A stretch of DNA of 64,000 bases from Saccharopolyspora montiporae (GCF_015209505.1 NZ_JADEYC010000021.1:115606-179605), one strand, 5' to 3'. Counted from the stretch's first letter, positions 24,397 to 36,258 are shown. The notes: a model not told the origin generated them from the letters alone. Translations and numbers: made by a program.

Positions 24397-25164
24397 TCAG
24401 CCGCCGATCTTGCGCTGCAGCTTGCGCATCCCGCCCTGCCAGCGCCCGGGATCGGTAGCGCGCAACGCGTAGTAGTCGCCCACCTCCGGATGCGGCAGGA
24501 CGAGGAACCGCCCACTGTCCAGCGACTCGGCCACGAGGTCGGCGACCTGGGCCGGCTCCAGCGCCCCGGCGTCGAGCAGCGTCTCCCCCGCCGATCCGCT
24601 GCTGCCGAGCATGTCGGTGCGCACGCCCTGCGGGCACAGCGCCTGCACGGTCACACCCCGGTCGGCGTAGGTGACGGCCAGCCATTCGGCGAAGCCCAGC
24701 GCCGCGTGCTTGCTCACCGAGTAGGGCGCCGAGCCGAGCATGGTCAGCAGGCCGGCGGCCGACACGGTGGCCAGGAAGTGGCCGCTACCGCGTTCCAGCC
24801 AGTGCGGCAGCACCGCGCGGGCGGCCCGCACGTGCGCCATCACGTTGATCTCCCAGGACTTCGCCCACGCCAGCTCGTCGGCTTCCGGCCCACCGCCTTC
24901 GGCGATCCCGGCGTTGGCGCAGAAGAGGTCGATGCGCCCGTGCTCGTCCAGGGCGGCCCGCACCAGTCGTGCCGCGCCCTCTTCTCCGGCGACGTCGCCG
25001 ACGACGGCCATGCCACCGGTCTCCGCGGCGACCCGGCGCAGGGCGTGCTCGTCGACGTCGGCGAGCACCAGGTGCGCACCCAGTTCGGAGAACTTCCTGC
25101 TCATCGCGGCACCGATGCCGTTGGCGGCACCGGTGACGACGACGACCTCACCCCGCGGCCGCAT
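24397..25164 (-). CDS. short-chain dehydrogenase/reductase
   Basis: A 255-residue SDR. The dinucleotide motif is VVTGAANGIGAAMSRKFSEL, with VLADVDEHAL giving an Asp after strand 2 (NAD preference). CANAGIAEGG stands in for NNAG, and the catalytic set is Ser in TVSAAGLLTMLGSAPYSVSK with Tyr-Ser-Val-Ser-Lys. The C-terminal 40 residues (FLVLPHPEVGDYYALRATDP) form a distinctive tail found in SDRs near acyl-CoA ligases in mycobacteria and relatives. It is the third gene of the leftward unit, only 3 bp behind the preceding SDR. It probably oxidises an alcohol group of the degraded substrate. Confidence 0.82.
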   Translation of the reverse strand: MRPRGEVVVVTGAANGIGAAMSRKFSELGAHLVLADVDEHALRRVAAETGGMAVVGDVAGEEGAARLVRAALDEHGRIDLFCANAGIAEGGGPEADELAWAKSWEINVMAHVRAARAVLPHWLERGSGHFLATVSAAGLLTMLGSAPYSVSKHAALGFAEWLAVTYADRGVTVQALCPQGVRTDMLGSSGSAGETLLDAGALEPAQVADLVAESLDSGRFLVLPHPEVGDYYALRATDPGRWQGGMRKLQRKIGG

Positions 25165-25167
25165 GCC

Positions 25168-25923
25168 TCACACCCCTCCGGTCAGCGTCACGCCGCCGTC
25201 GAGCACGAGGATCTGCCCGGTGATCCAGGAAGCTTCCTCGGACAGCAGGAACGCCGCAGCACCGCTGATGTCACCGGGAACACCGAGCCGCTTGAGCGGG
25301 TACTGGGCGGCGACCTCGTCCTCGCGGTCCTCGTACAGCGCGCTGGCGAACTGGGTCTTGACCACGGCCGGTGCGATGCCGTTGATCCGCACGTCCGGCC
25401 CCAGCTCCACGGCCAGTTCCTGGGTCATGTGCTTGAGCATCGCCTTCGTGGCGCCGTAGTAGCCGATCCCCGGTGCGGGTTTCAGCCCGGCCACCGAAGA
25501 GACGTTGAGCACCGAACCGCCGTGCTCGGCCATCCACGCCTTGTGCACCTGCTGGGTCCAGGACAGCGCAGCCAGCACGTTGACCTCGAAGGTCTTGCGG
25601 GCGATGCCGTGGTCCAGCTCGATGAGCGGACCGTAGGCGGGGTTGATGCCGGTGTTGTTGACCAACATGTCCACCCGGCCGAAGGTGTCCAGCACCTGCT
25701 GGATCGCATCGGCCTGGTGCTGCTCGTCGTCGGCCTTGCCCGCCACCCCGATGGCGTTGGCCGAGCCGCCGAGCACGTCCACGGCCTCGGCCAGTGGTTC
25801 CGGCTTGCGGGCGGTCAGGCACACCTTGGCGCCCTCGGCGACGAGCTGTTCGGCGATGCCGAGCCCGATACCCCGGCTGGCTCCGGTCACGATCGCGACC
25901 CGGCCGTCAAAACGCTTGCTCAT
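25168..25923 (-). CDS. short-chain dehydrogenase, FabG-like
   Basis: A 251-residue classical SDR. VAIVTGASRGIGLGIAEQLV is the cofactor motif, LVNNTGINPAYGPL replaces NNAG with NNTG, and SSVAGLKPAPGIGYYGATKA holds the catalytic Ser, Tyr and Lys. The NNTG and PAYGPLIELDHG features occur in SDRs of beta-oxidation clusters in actinobacteria. The ATG overlaps the stop of the acyl-CoA ligase upstream by four bases (ATGA), so the two are co-translated. The Arg after strand 2 (LTARKPEPL) suggests NADP(H). Confidence 0.85.
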   Translation of the reverse strand: MSKRFDGRVAIVTGASRGIGLGIAEQLVAEGAKVCLTARKPEPLAEAVDVLGGSANAIGVAGKADDEQHQADAIQQVLDTFGRVDMLVNNTGINPAYGPLIELDHGIARKTFEVNVLAALSWTQQVHKAWMAEHGGSVLNVSSVAGLKPAPGIGYYGATKAMLKHMTQELAVELGPDVRINGIAPAVVKTQFASALYEDREDEVAAQYPLKRLGVPGDISGAAAFLLSEEASWITGQILVLDGGVTLTGGV

Positions 25924-27629
25924 CGGCTTCCTTCCTCGTGTTGGGGTGCGGCTGCCGCGGGATCAGGCCGATATCCGCGGAGCTCGCGCCGCAGGATCTT
26001 GCCCGTCGCGGTCTTGGGCAGCTCGCCGAGCACCTCGACGGTGCGCGGGTACTTGTAGGCGGCCATCCGCTGCTTGCAGAAGTCGACGAACTCCTCCGGC
26101 TCGGCGCTGTGCTCGCCGCGCAGGCTCACGTACGCCTTGACGGTCTCGCCGCGGTACTGGTCGGGCACGCCGACGACCGCGACCTCGCGCACGGCCGGAT
26201 GCGTGTAGAGCACGTCCTCGACCTCGCGCGGCCAGACCTTGAACCCGGAGGCGTTGATCATGTCCTTCTTGCGGTCGACGACGTAGAACCAGCCCTGCGC
26301 GTCCATGAACCCGACGTCGCCGGTGTGCAACCGCCCGTCCCGGATGCCCGCGGCGGTCTCCTCCGGCTTGTTCCAATAGGCCGGCACCACCGGGGGTCCT
26401 TCGATGACGATCTCGCCGACCTCGCCCTGCGGCAGGTCCTCACCGACGTCGTCGACGATGCGCACCACGGTGTTGAAGGTGGGGATCCCGACGCTGAGCG
26501 TCCCGGAGTCCTCGTCGACCGGGGCTTCCAGGTGGGCGGGCACGGAGGTGGCGGTCGCGCTGGTCTCGGTGAGCCCGTACCCGTTGTGCACGTAGTGGCC
26601 GAACCGCTCGCGGAAGCTCTCCACCACCGCCGACGGCAGCGGCGCCCCGCCGGAGTAGACGAGGTCCAGCGAGGCGAAGTGCTCCCGGTCGGCCTTCGGG
26701 TGGTTCATCAGCGCCATGTAGGCGGTCGCCGGGCCGATCATGTAAGCCGGGCGGTGCTCGGCGAGCGCGTCCAGCACGACGCCCGGTTCGAACCGGTGCA
26801 CCAGGTCGAGCCGTCCGCCCAGCGCCAGTGCGGCGCCGAACTGGCAGACCATCCCGGTGATGTGGAACAGCGGCGCCAGCGCGAACACGCCCGACCCGTC
26901 CTGCTCCCCCCGGGTCCGCGCGCGGAAGCCCTCGGAGTTGAACACCAGGTTGCCGTGCGTGTTCGTGGCGCCCTTGGGCACCCCGCTGGTGCCGGAGGTG
27001 TAGACGAGCAGCGCGATGTCGTCGGCGTCCGGATCGGCGCGCGGCACGGGAGAACCGGCCCCGGCGCGGGCGACGTCGAGCAGATCGGCGCACTCCGGCG
27101 CGGGCCTGCGCGACGATGATCCCAGCACCCGCTCGTCATCGCGGGTCTGCAGGTCGAGTTCGCTGGTGGTCAGCACGGTGCTGATCCCGGCGGGGCCGGC
27201 GAGCTCGGCCAGCACGTCGTGCCAGCCCTGCTCGGAGGAGACCGCGGCCACGGGCTGCGCGTCGCCGAGGATGCGGGTCAGCTCGTGGCTGCGGTACATC
27301 GGGTTGAGCGGCACGACGATGGCTCCGCACTTCCACCCCGCCAGCAGGGCGATCACGAACTGCGGGATGTTCTGCAGGTACACCGCGAGCCGGTCGCCGC
27401 CGGCCAGTCCGCGCTCGGCGAGGTGCGCGGCGACGCCGTCGCTGAGCTCGTCGAGCTCGCGGTAGGTCAGCTGCGCATCGAAGTAGGTCACCGCGACCCG
27501 GTCCGGGTGCTGCCCGCACGTGTCGGCGAACAGTTGCAGCATGTTGCCGAACCGCGGTTCGAGCCACGTCGGGATCTGCTCCTCGTACAGCGCGAGCCAC
27601 GGTCGCTCGTCATACACGCTGCCCAACAC
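25920..27629 (-). CDS. acyl-CoA synthetase (AMP-forming ligase)
   Basis: An ANL-superfamily ligase of about 569 residues. LLVYTSGTSGVPKGATNTHG is the AMP/phosphate loop. NGYGLTETSATATSVP (A5), LHTGDVGFMDAQGWFYVVDR (A7/A8), KDMINASGFKVWPREVEDVL (hinge) and LPKTATGKILRRELR, with the catalytic Lys, are all intact. It activates a carboxylic acid to its CoA thioester, the entry step for the two catabolic units. An in-frame ATG exists at 27641, but the sequence GGGAGG just behind it makes the GTG at 27629 the likelier start. It is the first gene of the leftward unit, with the shared palindromic operator 17 bp upstream. Confidence 0.88.
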   Translation of the reverse strand: MLGSVYDERPWLALYEEQIPTWLEPRFGNMLQLFADTCGQHPDRVAVTYFDAQLTYRELDELSDGVAAHLAERGLAGGDRLAVYLQNIPQFVIALLAGWKCGAIVVPLNPMYRSHELTRILGDAQPVAAVSSEQGWHDVLAELAGPAGISTVLTTSELDLQTRDDERVLGSSSRRPAPECADLLDVARAGAGSPVPRADPDADDIALLVYTSGTSGVPKGATNTHGNLVFNSEGFRARTRGEQDGSGVFALAPLFHITGMVCQFGAALALGGRLDLVHRFEPGVVLDALAEHRPAYMIGPATAYMALMNHPKADREHFASLDLVYSGGAPLPSAVVESFRERFGHYVHNGYGLTETSATATSVPAHLEAPVDEDSGTLSVGIPTFNTVVRIVDDVGEDLPQGEVGEIVIEGPPVVPAYWNKPEETAAGIRDGRLHTGDVGFMDAQGWFYVVDRKKDMINASGFKVWPREVEDVLYTHPAVREVAVVGVPDQYRGETVKAYVSLRGEHSAEPEEFVDFCKQRMAAYKYPRTVEVLGELPKTATGKILRRELRGYRPDPAAAAPQHEEGSR

Positions 27630-27645
27630 GCCACCTCCCATCAAG

Positions 27646-27659
27646 ACCGACCAGTCGGT
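27646..27659. promoter_or_regulatory. TetR-type operator ACCGAC-CA-GTCGGT
   Basis: A perfect 6+6 inverted repeat with a 2-bp spacer just upstream of the acyl-CoA ligase. The 10 bases AGTCGGTACG at its right side are identical to those at the HAD promoter site (15349-15362). The dyad fits a TetR dimer. Confidence 0.72.
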
Positions 27660-27880
27660 ACGCCCAGTCAACGGCGCGTCCCCGGCCCACGTCAACCCTC
27701 CGCCCGAACGACAGCGCGCAGGCAGCGAACACCCGCCCAGGGGCTTGCGCTTCGCGGGCGTGCGGGGCACTGAACCGATCATTGATTACGGTGCGCTTTT
27801 CACGTACTGCAAACAGTGATAATCTGCGCCAAGCGCACGCTGGCGCACACTTCGCGGCCGGAACGCGCTACGCTGGGCCC

Positions 27881-28465
27881 ATGTCAGCTGCGCTGGAGAC
27901 CGTGCTGGCCCGCGCCGGATTAAAGGTCACCGCCACCGAGTTCCTGTCGCTGGTCGAGGACGCCGCACGACGGCTCACCTCGCCGCAGGTCGACCCGGCG
28001 GCCCACTTCACCGAGCGCGAGCGCCTGGCCCTGGCCGACAGCGGCCTCGATCTCGCCCCCCTGGAAACAGCGGAAGCCGACCCGCGGGCGCGTGCCGTCG
28101 CCGAACAGGCCGTGCTGCGGGACACGGCGCTGACGGTGGGCCAAGCCGCCGCCCGCATCGGGGTGGACGCGAGCCGGATCCGGCACCGCATCGGCGAGCG
28201 AAGACTGCTCGGCTGGAAGGATCGCGGCGGCTGGCGACTGGCGGCCTGGCAGTTCACCGAGGACGGCGTGCTGCCCGGTCTGGACGTGGTGCTGGCGGCG
28301 ATGCCCGCGGACCAGCCCGCGCTGGTGCTGGCGAACTTCATGACCACCGCCCAAGCCGACCTGGAGATGGGCGACCGGCCCGCCACCCCGCGCGAATGGC
28401 TGCTCTCCGGCGGCGATCCGCACCCGGTGGCCGAGCTCGCCTCGACCCTCGGCACCCCGGCCTGA
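27881..28465 (+). CDS. antitoxin of a RES-type toxin-antitoxin pair
   Basis: A 194-residue protein that precedes a RES-domain toxin on the same strand. The middle contains a helix-turn-helix, TVGQAAARIGVDASRIRHRI, followed by GERRLLGWKDRGGWRLAAWQ, similar to the excisionase-like fold of actinobacterial antitoxins such as that of the M. tuberculosis Rv3188/Rv3189 pair. The C-terminal part (about 130-194) ends in PATPREWLLSGGDPHPVAEL, a form typical of the domain that covers the RES active site. It likely represses its own promoter; a TGATAAT -10-like box lies at 27817-27823. The start is the ATG at 27881. Confidence 0.8.
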   Translation: MSAALETVLARAGLKVTATEFLSLVEDAARRLTSPQVDPAAHFTERERLALADSGLDLAPLETAEADPRARAVAEQAVLRDTALTVGQAAARIGVDASRIRHRIGERRLLGWKDRGGWRLAAWQFTEDGVLPGLDVVLAAMPADQPALVLANFMTTAQADLEMGDRPATPREWLLSGGDPHPVAELASTLGTPA

Positions 28466-28564
28466 CCAGGGGCGAGCCCGGACCGCACCGCGCACCGCGA
28501 CCGCCCGCCCGGCGGTCCGCGGCGCGCCGGTCCCCGCCCGGCGAATCGGAGACCCAGGACCACC

Positions 28565-29221
28565 ATGGCCCGGCTACCCCAGCCACCCGCGCCCGCGGTG
28601 CTGCAGGCGATGCTGCGCCGCACCGAAGACGTGATCGCGGTGCCGTGCGGCACGCGGCTGGCGCGGGTGTTCACCTCCGGCGGCAACCACCCGCAGGACT
28701 GGAACACCTTCCGCTACGCCGGGCCGCTGCCGCACGCCCGGTTCGACCCGCACCTGCCGGACAGCCAGGGCGGGCCGACCGTGACCCGCGAGCACGGGGT
28801 GCTCTACTTCTCGCTGTCGGTGCGCACCTGCGTGGCCGAGGTGTTCCAGGCGACGTCCACAGTGGACCGACGGACGCGCAGTCCGCAGCTGGTCGTGTTC
28901 CGCCCGCGCCGCACGCTGCGGTTGCTGGACCTCAGCGGGCTGTGGCCCACCCGCGTCGGGGCCTCGCAGGCGATCAGCAACGGAGCCAAGGAACGCACCC
29001 GGGCCTGGTCGCGCGCGATCCGCGCGGCCTACCCGGAACTGGACGGGCTCTGGTACCGATCGTCGATGGACGCCGGCAAACCCTCGCTGTGCCTGTGGGA
29101 TCCGCCCGCAGCCACCGCGCTGCCCGACTCCCCGGACGTCCTGCTCCCCCTGAGCCACCCGGGCCTGGACGTGCCGCTGGGCCGAGTGTGCACCGACCTC
29201 AGCTACACCCTGCTGGACTGA
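28565..29221 (+). CDS. RES-domain toxin (NAD+-degrading)
   Basis: A 218-residue RES-domain protein. The family's conserved residues are visible: Arg in LARVFTSGG with the following NTFRYAGPLPHARFDPH, Glu in VRTCVAEVFQAT, and Ser in GLWYRSSMDAGKPSLCLWD. Characterised members (MbcT, Xre-RES toxins) destroy NAD+ by phosphorolysis or hydrolysis. The antitoxin gene lies 99 bp upstream, an unusually long spacing for a toxin-antitoxin operon, so the toxin may have its own control. A hairpin terminator follows. All key residues look intact, so the toxin is probably active. Confidence 0.85.
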   Translation: MARLPQPPAPAVLQAMLRRTEDVIAVPCGTRLARVFTSGGNHPQDWNTFRYAGPLPHARFDPHLPDSQGGPTVTREHGVLYFSLSVRTCVAEVFQATSTVDRRTRSPQLVVFRPRRTLRLLDLSGLWPTRVGASQAISNGAKERTRAWSRAIRAAYPELDGLWYRSSMDAGKPSLCLWDPPAATALPDSPDVLLPLSHPGLDVPLGRVCTDLSYTLLD

Positions 29222-29243
29222 GCCGAGCGTTGGAGCAGGACTT

Positions 29244-29275
29244 GCGGGGCGGTTCCGCTACCGGCACCGCCCCGC
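29244..29275. terminator. bidirectional terminator between RES toxin and TerC genes
   Basis: A perfect 10-bp stem GCGGGGCGGT with its complement and a 12-nt loop, between convergent genes. Confidence 0.75.
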
Positions 29276-29294
29276 GAGCCCTTGTACGACCGGG

Positions 29295-30299
29295 TCAGGC
29301 CTGTTCGGCGGCGTCTCGTTTGGACTTGGCCAGGCTGGCCCAGGTGGTCACCGCCAGGACCACGACGATGACGCCCAGCGAGAGCCAGTTGGAGATCTCC
29401 AGCCACTCGGGCACCAGGTGGTACTCGTGCAGCGCGTGCAGCACCAGCTTGACGCCGATGAAACCGAGGATGACCGCCAGGCCCACCGACAGGTAGACGA
29501 GCTTGTCGACCAGCCCGCCGAGCAAGAAGTAGAGCTGGCGCAGCCCCATCAGCGCGAAGGCGTTGGCGGCGAACACCAGGAACGGTTCCTGGGTGATGCC
29601 GAAGATGGCCGGGATCGAGTCCACCGCGAACAGCAGGTCGGCGCTGCCGATGGCCACGATCACCACGAACATCGGGGTGAGGAAGCGCTTGCCGTCGATG
29701 CGCACGGTGGACTTGGCGCCGTGGTAGTCGTCGGTGACCGGGAACGCCTTGCGCACCCAGCGCACGACGGCGTTCTCCTTGTACTCCTCGTCCTCGTCCT
29801 TCTTGCGGACCATGCTCACGGCCGTGTACAGCAGGATCCCGCCGAAGATGAAGAAGATCCAGACGAACCGCTCGATGAGCGCGGCCCCGGCGAAAATGAA
29901 CACTCCTCGCATGAGCAGCGCGAGAACGATACCGATCAGCAGCACGCGGTGCTGGTGGATCGACGGCACCGCGAAACTGGACATGATCACCATGAAGATG
30001 AACAAGTTGTCCACGCTCAGCGAGTACTCGGTGATGTAACCGGTGAAGTACTCGACCGCGAAATGCGCATCACCGAAAAACCAGACACCGAGCCCGAACA
30101 GGATCGCGCACACCACGTAGAACACGACCCAGCGAGCGGCTTCACCGGTGGTGACCTCGTGCGGTTTGCGATCGACGATCACCAGGTCCAGCAGCAGCAG
30201 CACGACGAGACCGCCCAGCGTGGCGAGCCAGACCCACCACGGCACATCGAGCCGGTCGGGTCTTGCGGCCTGTGCGAGCAGCAGCACATCGGCGCTCAA
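29295..30299 (-). CDS. TerC/Alx-family membrane protein
   Basis: A protein of about 334 residues with eight or nine membrane segments. The family-defining acidic membrane motifs are present: EYSLSVDNLFIFMVIMSSF and SADLLFAVDSIPAIFGITQE, with a cytoplasmic charged loop (VRKKDEDEEYKENAVVRWVR) between the halves. TerC/Alx/MeeY proteins export manganese or calcium, often to metallate secreted proteins or to prevent Mn toxicity, and they are also linked to tellurite resistance. The start is uncertain. GGAGG lies 8 bp before a TTG (30299), and a GTG at 30305 is also possible. I looked for a yybP-ykoY manganese riboswitch upstream and did not find its GGGGAGUAG core. Confidence 0.88.
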   Translation of the reverse strand: MSADVLLLAQAARPDRLDVPWWVWLATLGGLVVLLLLDLVIVDRKPHEVTTGEAARWVVFYVVCAILFGLGVWFFGDAHFAVEYFTGYITEYSLSVDNLFIFMVIMSSFAVPSIHQHRVLLIGIVLALLMRGVFIFAGAALIERFVWIFFIFGGILLYTAVSMVRKKDEDEEYKENAVVRWVRKAFPVTDDYHGAKSTVRIDGKRFLTPMFVVIVAIGSADLLFAVDSIPAIFGITQEPFLVFAANAFALMGLRQLYFLLGGLVDKLVYLSVGLAVILGFIGVKLVLHALHEYHLVPEWLEISNWLSLGVIVVVLAVTTWASLAKSKRDAAEQA

Positions 30300-30738
30300 T
30301 GTCACAACCTCCGGTTTCCGGGCGTGCGCCAACCACCGGAGGTCTCTCCCACCGGCGCATCAGCCGGCCGACGGTACCGGGAAAACGTGCGGACGCACTG
30401 CGTCCCGCAAACAATTCCGTGATGACGACACCGCCGCGAAGGAATACTCCCCTCCACGATTTCGACACGGATTCTTGCGCATCCCGCACGCAGCGCACCA
30501 GGCGGGGCGCCCCGGGAGAGGCGGAGACCACCGCCGCACCGGCCGGAACCGGGCCGACTCGGCGAAACCGGGATGGTTGCCGCGCGGCGTGTTGTGGGTA
30601 TGATCACGCGGTCCGGCGATGACCGGACCCGCACGCGGGGATGCGGCTGCACCGGAGAACCGGACACATCGGGTGCCGAGTTTCTGTTTGGTCTCCGGTC
30701 GGTAGCGTCTTGCCTTCGCTCGCGTCTGGAAGAAACCG
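30300..30738. promoter_or_regulatory. divergent gap between TerC and hydrolase-ABC genes
   Basis: No gene is supported on either strand. GGGTATGATCA near 30596-30606 resembles a -10 region for rightward transcription. There are no strong repeats, and no riboswitch core was recognised. Confidence 0.35.
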
Positions 30739-33521
<2,783 letters not shown>

Positions 33522-33525
<4 letters not shown>

Positions 33526-34436
33526 CCGAGGACACCCCCGCCGAACAGGCCGGGAGCGACGAGCGGGCCCTGGCGCGCAGGGCGGGGAACCTGCGCGTCC
33601 AGCGGGACGGCAGCGTCGAGGGCTACCGGATCGGGCGGACGCTGCGGCTGCGGGTGGAGCTGGCCCGCCAGCTGCGCCGGCGTCGCACCCGGCTGATCCT
33701 GGGTGCGCTGGCGGTCCTGCCGCTGCTGTTGCTGCTGGCCTTCGAGGTCGGCGACGACGGTTCCGGCGGCAGCACGGCGGATGCGGCGACATCGAGCGGA
33801 CTGGGCTTCACCGCGTTCGTGCTGACGGCCTCCACCGGTTTCCTGCTCGTGGTGGCGGTGGCGCTGCTGTTCGGCGACGCGGTCTCGTCCGAAGCCTCCT
33901 GGGGATCGTTGCGCTACCTGCTGGCCGCACCCGTACCGCGGCTGCGCCTGCTGCGGCAGAAGGCCGCCGTGGCGGCGCTGCTGGGGCTGCTCGGCATGGG
34001 GCTGCTCATGTCGGTGGCGCTGGGCGCCGGGCTGTTCTGGTACGGCACGGGTGACCTGCTCACCGGCACCGGCGAGACGGTCGACTTCGTGGCCGGGCTG
34101 ATCCGGGTGGCGCTGGCCTGCGGCTACGTGGCCGTGCAGCTGAGCTGGGTGGCCGGTCTGGCGCTACTGCTGTCGGTGAGCACCGATGCGCCGTTGGGCG
34201 CGGTCGGCGGGACGGTGGCGGTGTCGATCGTGTCGCAGATCCTGGACCAGATCGAGGTGCTCGGACAGCTGCGCGGTTACCTGCCGACGCACTTCTCCCG
34301 CGCCTACGCGGATCTGCTCAACCCGGACATCGACTGGACGGACATGACGCGTGGTGCGTTCAGCGCACTGGCCTACGCGACGGCGTTCACGGTGCTGGCC
34401 GGCTTGCGGTTCCACCGCAAGGACATCACCAGCTGA
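33522..34436 (+). CDS. ABC-2 type permease partner
   Basis: A 304-residue membrane protein with about six hydrophobic segments. A cytoplasmic N-terminal tail of about 60 residues ends in a very basic stretch (LRVELARQLRRRRTRLILGA) just before the first helix. Helix 2 is followed by FGDAVSSEASWGSLRYLLAA, the coupling-helix region typical of ABC-2 permeases of the NatB/CcmB-like class, and by PVPRLRLLRQKAAV. The GTG start overlaps the stop of the hydrolase-ATPase gene (GTGA), so it must be the transmembrane partner of that ATPase. The exported or expelled substrate is unknown. Confidence 0.85.
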
Positions 34437-34449
34437 GCGCTGCCCCGCA

Positions 34450-34478
34450 GGGCCCGCGGCACGTGCCACCGCGGGCCC
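34450..34478 (+). terminator. terminator after permease
   Basis: A perfect 10-bp GGGCCCGCGG stem with a 9-nt loop, 13 bp beyond the permease stop. Confidence 0.7.
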
Positions 34479-34940
34479 CGGGACCGGCCCCGAGAGCAGG
34501 GGTCGATACCCCGGGGCCGGCGCCCACCCGCCGCAGTTGCGGGTACCGCCGATCTTGCCCGTTGCCGCGCCCGCACAACACCCACCGCGCACCGCTCGCC
34601 CCGTCCCGGCGCGGCCTCCGGGCGGCTGACCGGCCACGTCCCGCTGCCCGTCCCGGCGCGTCTTTCAAATGGCGGAAAAATCAGCGGAACCGGACTCCGG
34701 TGGCGGTCGGACCAGGCGCACCGGACCGGCAGCGGTCCGCTCTCCGTCCACGGTGGACGGCGATGTGCTCACCGTCCTCCTCCGGGCAATCCGCGGTGCG
34801 GAGAACGATCGTGGCCGACGATGACGACCGCGTCCTCATCGCCGGCGCGCGGTCTCGGCCCCTGCACGCGCATCGACGCTGGGCTCGCCGTAGTCGCGAC
34901 CGCCTCCCGTCGTAGGACCGACTTCCCTGCGACGCGATCG
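34479..34940. other. intergenic stretch without a clear gene
   Basis: Several short frames overlap here on both strands, but none has recognisable family features, a consistent ribosome site or a strong codon pattern. The A-rich GGCGGAAAAATCAGCG patch near 34670 is the only notably AT-rich spot. Confidence 0.3.
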
Positions 34941-35321
34941 TCAACTGCGGCGAAACACCGCCCGCACATGAGTGCGTGCCCGCCGCCAGGGCCCGGTGAC
35001 ATCGACCGGATTGCCTTCCCTGCTCCGCGCCCGCGCATACCCCGCACCACCCACGATCAGCACGGTGGCCAGCGCGCCGGCTCCGATGGCCCGGACAAGG
35101 GGCGGCCACAGCGGGATGCTCACGAAGAAGAGGGAGAAGCAGTAGAGCAATCGCGTCGACCAGTCCCACCGCTGCGAATGCGGTGCCTCCGCCCACGCCT
35201 GGCGGATCGGGCGGTGATCCGGCTGCTTGGACCACACCACCACGGTCGCCACCGCAATGGCCACCAGGGCTCCACCCAGGACGGCCACCGTGGTGATCGC
35301 CACCGTTCGATCATCTTCCAC
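34941..35321 (-). CDS. small membrane protein of unknown function
   Basis: A 126-residue protein with two or three membrane helices: AITTVAVLGGALVAIAVATV near the N-terminus, LLYCFSLFFVSIPLW in the middle and AIGAGALATVLIVGGAGYAR after it. It ends in a basic cytoplasmic tail rich in Arg. The hydrophobic pattern is consistent and the codon use matches neighbours, so it is probably real. I do not recognise a family. GTG start. There are no operon partners. Confidence 0.5.
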   Translation of the reverse strand: MEDDRTVAITTVAVLGGALVAIAVATVVVWSKQPDHRPIRQAWAEAPHSQRWDWSTRLLYCFSLFFVSIPLWPPLVRAIGAGALATVLIVGGAGYARARSREGNPVDVTGPWRRARTHVRAVFRRS

Positions 35322-35638
35322 CCGTACACCCCCCGGACGGACGGTGGAGCCGCGGCGGGCTCGTCCCGGTCAGCTCCGTGCTCATCCGCGCCACAGTGCG
35401 TCCCGCCGTACTCGACGGCAAACGAGCCACCCACCCCGGGTGCGCAACACCACGCCTGGCAGCACACGCGGTGCTGGGTCCGGCCGCCGCGGTGATGGCC
35501 CCGAGGCGCGCCGACCCTCAAGCAGCGCGGTGGGATGACGCAGCACGTGGTCCCGACGCGTCGCGGGCGCAGCCTCGCATCGCACGGCGCGGGTCAGACC
35601 CCGCGGTCTTCGACGCGATCTTCACCGGCGCACCACAC
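35322..35638. other. intergenic stretch without a clear gene
   Basis: About 317 bp between the small membrane protein gene and the 3' end of the TetR gene. Only short shadow-like frames; nothing supportable. Confidence 0.3.
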
Positions 35639-36241
35639 CTAGCGCAACGCGGGCGCGAGCCAGCGTTGCAGGTAGGCACGCAGCTCGGCACCCGACCGGG
35701 GCGGCTCACCGGGATCCAGGACCAGCGACTGCAGCGTGCGCAGCAGGTGCTCCACCAGTTCGCGCTGCCTGCCTTCGTCCCAACCCAGCGCTTCCCAATC
35801 GATGCCGAACCCGGCGATCAGGTTCCGGCCGATGTCGATCGAGGAGGTCGCGGTCAGGTTGGCGACGGTGCCACTCATCCGACCGGGGGCGAGCAGGCGG
35901 TTCAACGCCGGGTTGTCGCGGAGGTTCTCGAAGACGTAGGCGACGACCTCGACCGCCGCGTCCCCGGCATCCCCGTCGGTCGCGGCGAGGTGTGCCCGGA
36001 CGTGCTCGACCAGGTCTCCCGCGAGCTCGGCGACGGCCTGGGTCGCGGCGGCGTTGAGCAGGTCCTCGGTCGCCGGGAAGTAGCGGTACACCGTTTGCCG
36101 GGTCACCCCGAGCCGCTCGGCGATCTCGGCGGTGCTGGTGGTGCCGAACTCGGCCAGCCGCTGCCGGGTCGCGTCCAGGATCCGCGCGCGGGCTTCGGTG
36201 GCGTCCACCGGCGGACTACCGGCCCATCCATGCGCTCGCAT
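35639..36241 (-). CDS. TetR-family regulator of the divergent P450 gene
   Basis: A 200-residue TetR protein. The DNA-binding part is ARARILDATRQRLAEFGTTS, then TAEIAERLGVTRQTVYRYFP, followed by ATEDLLNAAATQAVAELAGD. The C-terminal domain is typical of actinobacterial TetR proteins paired with cytochrome P450 genes. It is divergent from a CYP125-like gene. The 50-bp gap contains a perfect 8+8 inverted repeat, CCATACAC and GTGTATGG, the probable operator for both. An upstream in-frame ATG (36262) lies inside that operator, so the ATG at 36241 is preferred. The ligand could be a steroid or lipid intermediate. Confidence 0.85.
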   Translation of the reverse strand: MRAHGWAGSPPVDATEARARILDATRQRLAEFGTTSTAEIAERLGVTRQTVYRYFPATEDLLNAAATQAVAELAGDLVEHVRAHLAATDGDAGDAAVEVVAYVFENLRDNPALNRLLAPGRMSGTVANLTATSSIDIGRNLIAGFGIDWEALGWDEGRQRELVEHLLRTLQSLVLDPGEPPRSGAELRAYLQRWLAPALR

Positions 36242-36258
36242 GACGTCAGCATGGCATT

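Noticed and set aside
30300..30620. Possible yybP-ykoY manganese riboswitch ahead of terC
   Set aside because: The conserved GGGGAGUAG core and the paired L1/L3 arrangement were not found on the minus strand. Only a GGGAGAG stretch is present.
34681..35235. Minus-strand frames with Arg/Gly-rich products
   Set aside because: No ribosome site, no domain, and they partly overlap the better supported small membrane protein. Left as intergenic.
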